64,000 bases of DNA, from the NCBI GenBank assembly GCA_037893225.1, contig JAZGUH010000719.1, positions 248,001-312,000 on the forward strand, written 5' to 3'. Position numbers and translations under genes: made by a program. Source of the DNA: Hippasteria phrygiana. Its lineage: Eukaryota; Echinodermata; Asteroidea; Valvatida; Goniasteridae. The notes beneath the pieces were generated by a model. That model was not told the DNA's origin. It saw only the letters and a list, made by a program, of their open reading frames with translations, and did not search any database. Below are positions 63,590-64,000 of the stretch, one piece after another (the stretch's first letter is position 1; each line of letters opens with the position of its first letter).

Positions 63590-64000
63590 GTTTGGCATGG
63601 AGTATTAATCCTTTCAGGACTGAGTTGTTTGTTTATGTCGTGATCTCCGTTTCTCACAACATTGTTAAATCTTGCATAAAAAAAAACCTGAAACAGCTGA
63701 TTTGGCTTTGTGAAATGTTTTCAATCGAACATTGTACAATATCAAGAGTTGATTAAAAAGGAAATAGTACTAGAAAGATTAACCCAATTTTCAGATATTT
63801 TCAGATTTGGTGATAAATACCTTTAGATCAACAAAATGTGACTAGTTTTTTTTATAAATTTAATTTGATTTCCTGTAAGGCATAGGCTCTGAAACGGCTT
63901 TTTTTTTCTCGGTGATTTCATTTAACAGGTCGTCCCAAGTTTTTACAGGCAGCCAAAACAAGAAAGAAATACAATTTTTATTACTGTATCAAAGCAAAAT
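63590..64000 (+). other. HERC2: HERC2 3' UTR (start of), possible polyadenylation signal
   Basis: AT-rich sequence after the stop codon with no further coding potential. The only near-standard poly(A) signal is ATTAAA at 63752-63757; no AATAAA is present. The UTR may therefore end shortly after ~63775 or run past the window edge. Confidence 0.5.

Overview
The window is one slice of a large animal nuclear gene lying entirely on the + strand. 42 coding exons can be joined in phase from 1062 to a TGA stop at 63587-63589. They encode the last 2533 residues or so of HERC2, the giant RCC1-repeat/HECT E3 ubiquitin ligase. Domains appear in the usual HERC2 order: a UBA-like segment, the CPH (CUL7/PARC/HERC2) domain, a ZZ zinc finger, a DOC/APC10 domain, the second RCC1-like propeller (RLD2), a long linker, the third propeller (RLD3) and the HECT domain with its catalytic cysteine (codon 63386-63388). 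The cytochrome b5 domain, first propeller, MIB/HERC2 domain and true start codon must lie upstream of the window. All 41 internal splice junctions keep the frame. Forty introns are GT-AG and one (after exon 20) is GC-AG.

The organism is a metazoan. Human-like HERC2 conservation, short exons in 0.1-9 kb introns, and introns packed with small terminal-inverted-repeat elements and tRNA-derived SINEs suggest a marine invertebrate, perhaps an ambulacrarian (echinoderm or hemichordate) or cephalochordate. That assignment is tentative. I see no other protein gene, no convincing functional tRNA and no CRISPR array.

Most of the rest is mobile-element debris. By region: 1-4 kb has UBA-region exons and small MITEs. 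4.0-13.2 kb is one 9.2 kb intron filled by nested rolling-circle (Helitron/Helentron-like) elements on the minus strand, carrying 400-bp, ~145-bp and 161-bp tandem arrays rich in TGACGTCA. 13-21 kb holds the CPH, ZZ and DOC exons. 20-29 kb holds RLD2. 30-45 kb holds the linker exons and a second, plus-strand Helitron-like element (33.6-34.9 kb). 45-52 kb holds RLD3. 52-55.6 kb is an intron with a 202-bp satellite showing a three-monomer higher-order pattern. 55.6-63.6 kb holds the HECT exons and nested piggyBac-type (TTAA) MITEs, followed by the start of the 3' UTR.

The points most worth following up are: nested Helentron-like elements with CRE-rich core repeats; matching exon lengths and intron phases in RLD2 and RLD3; tandem copies of the exon 39 splice donor inside its own intron; and the GC-AG intron.
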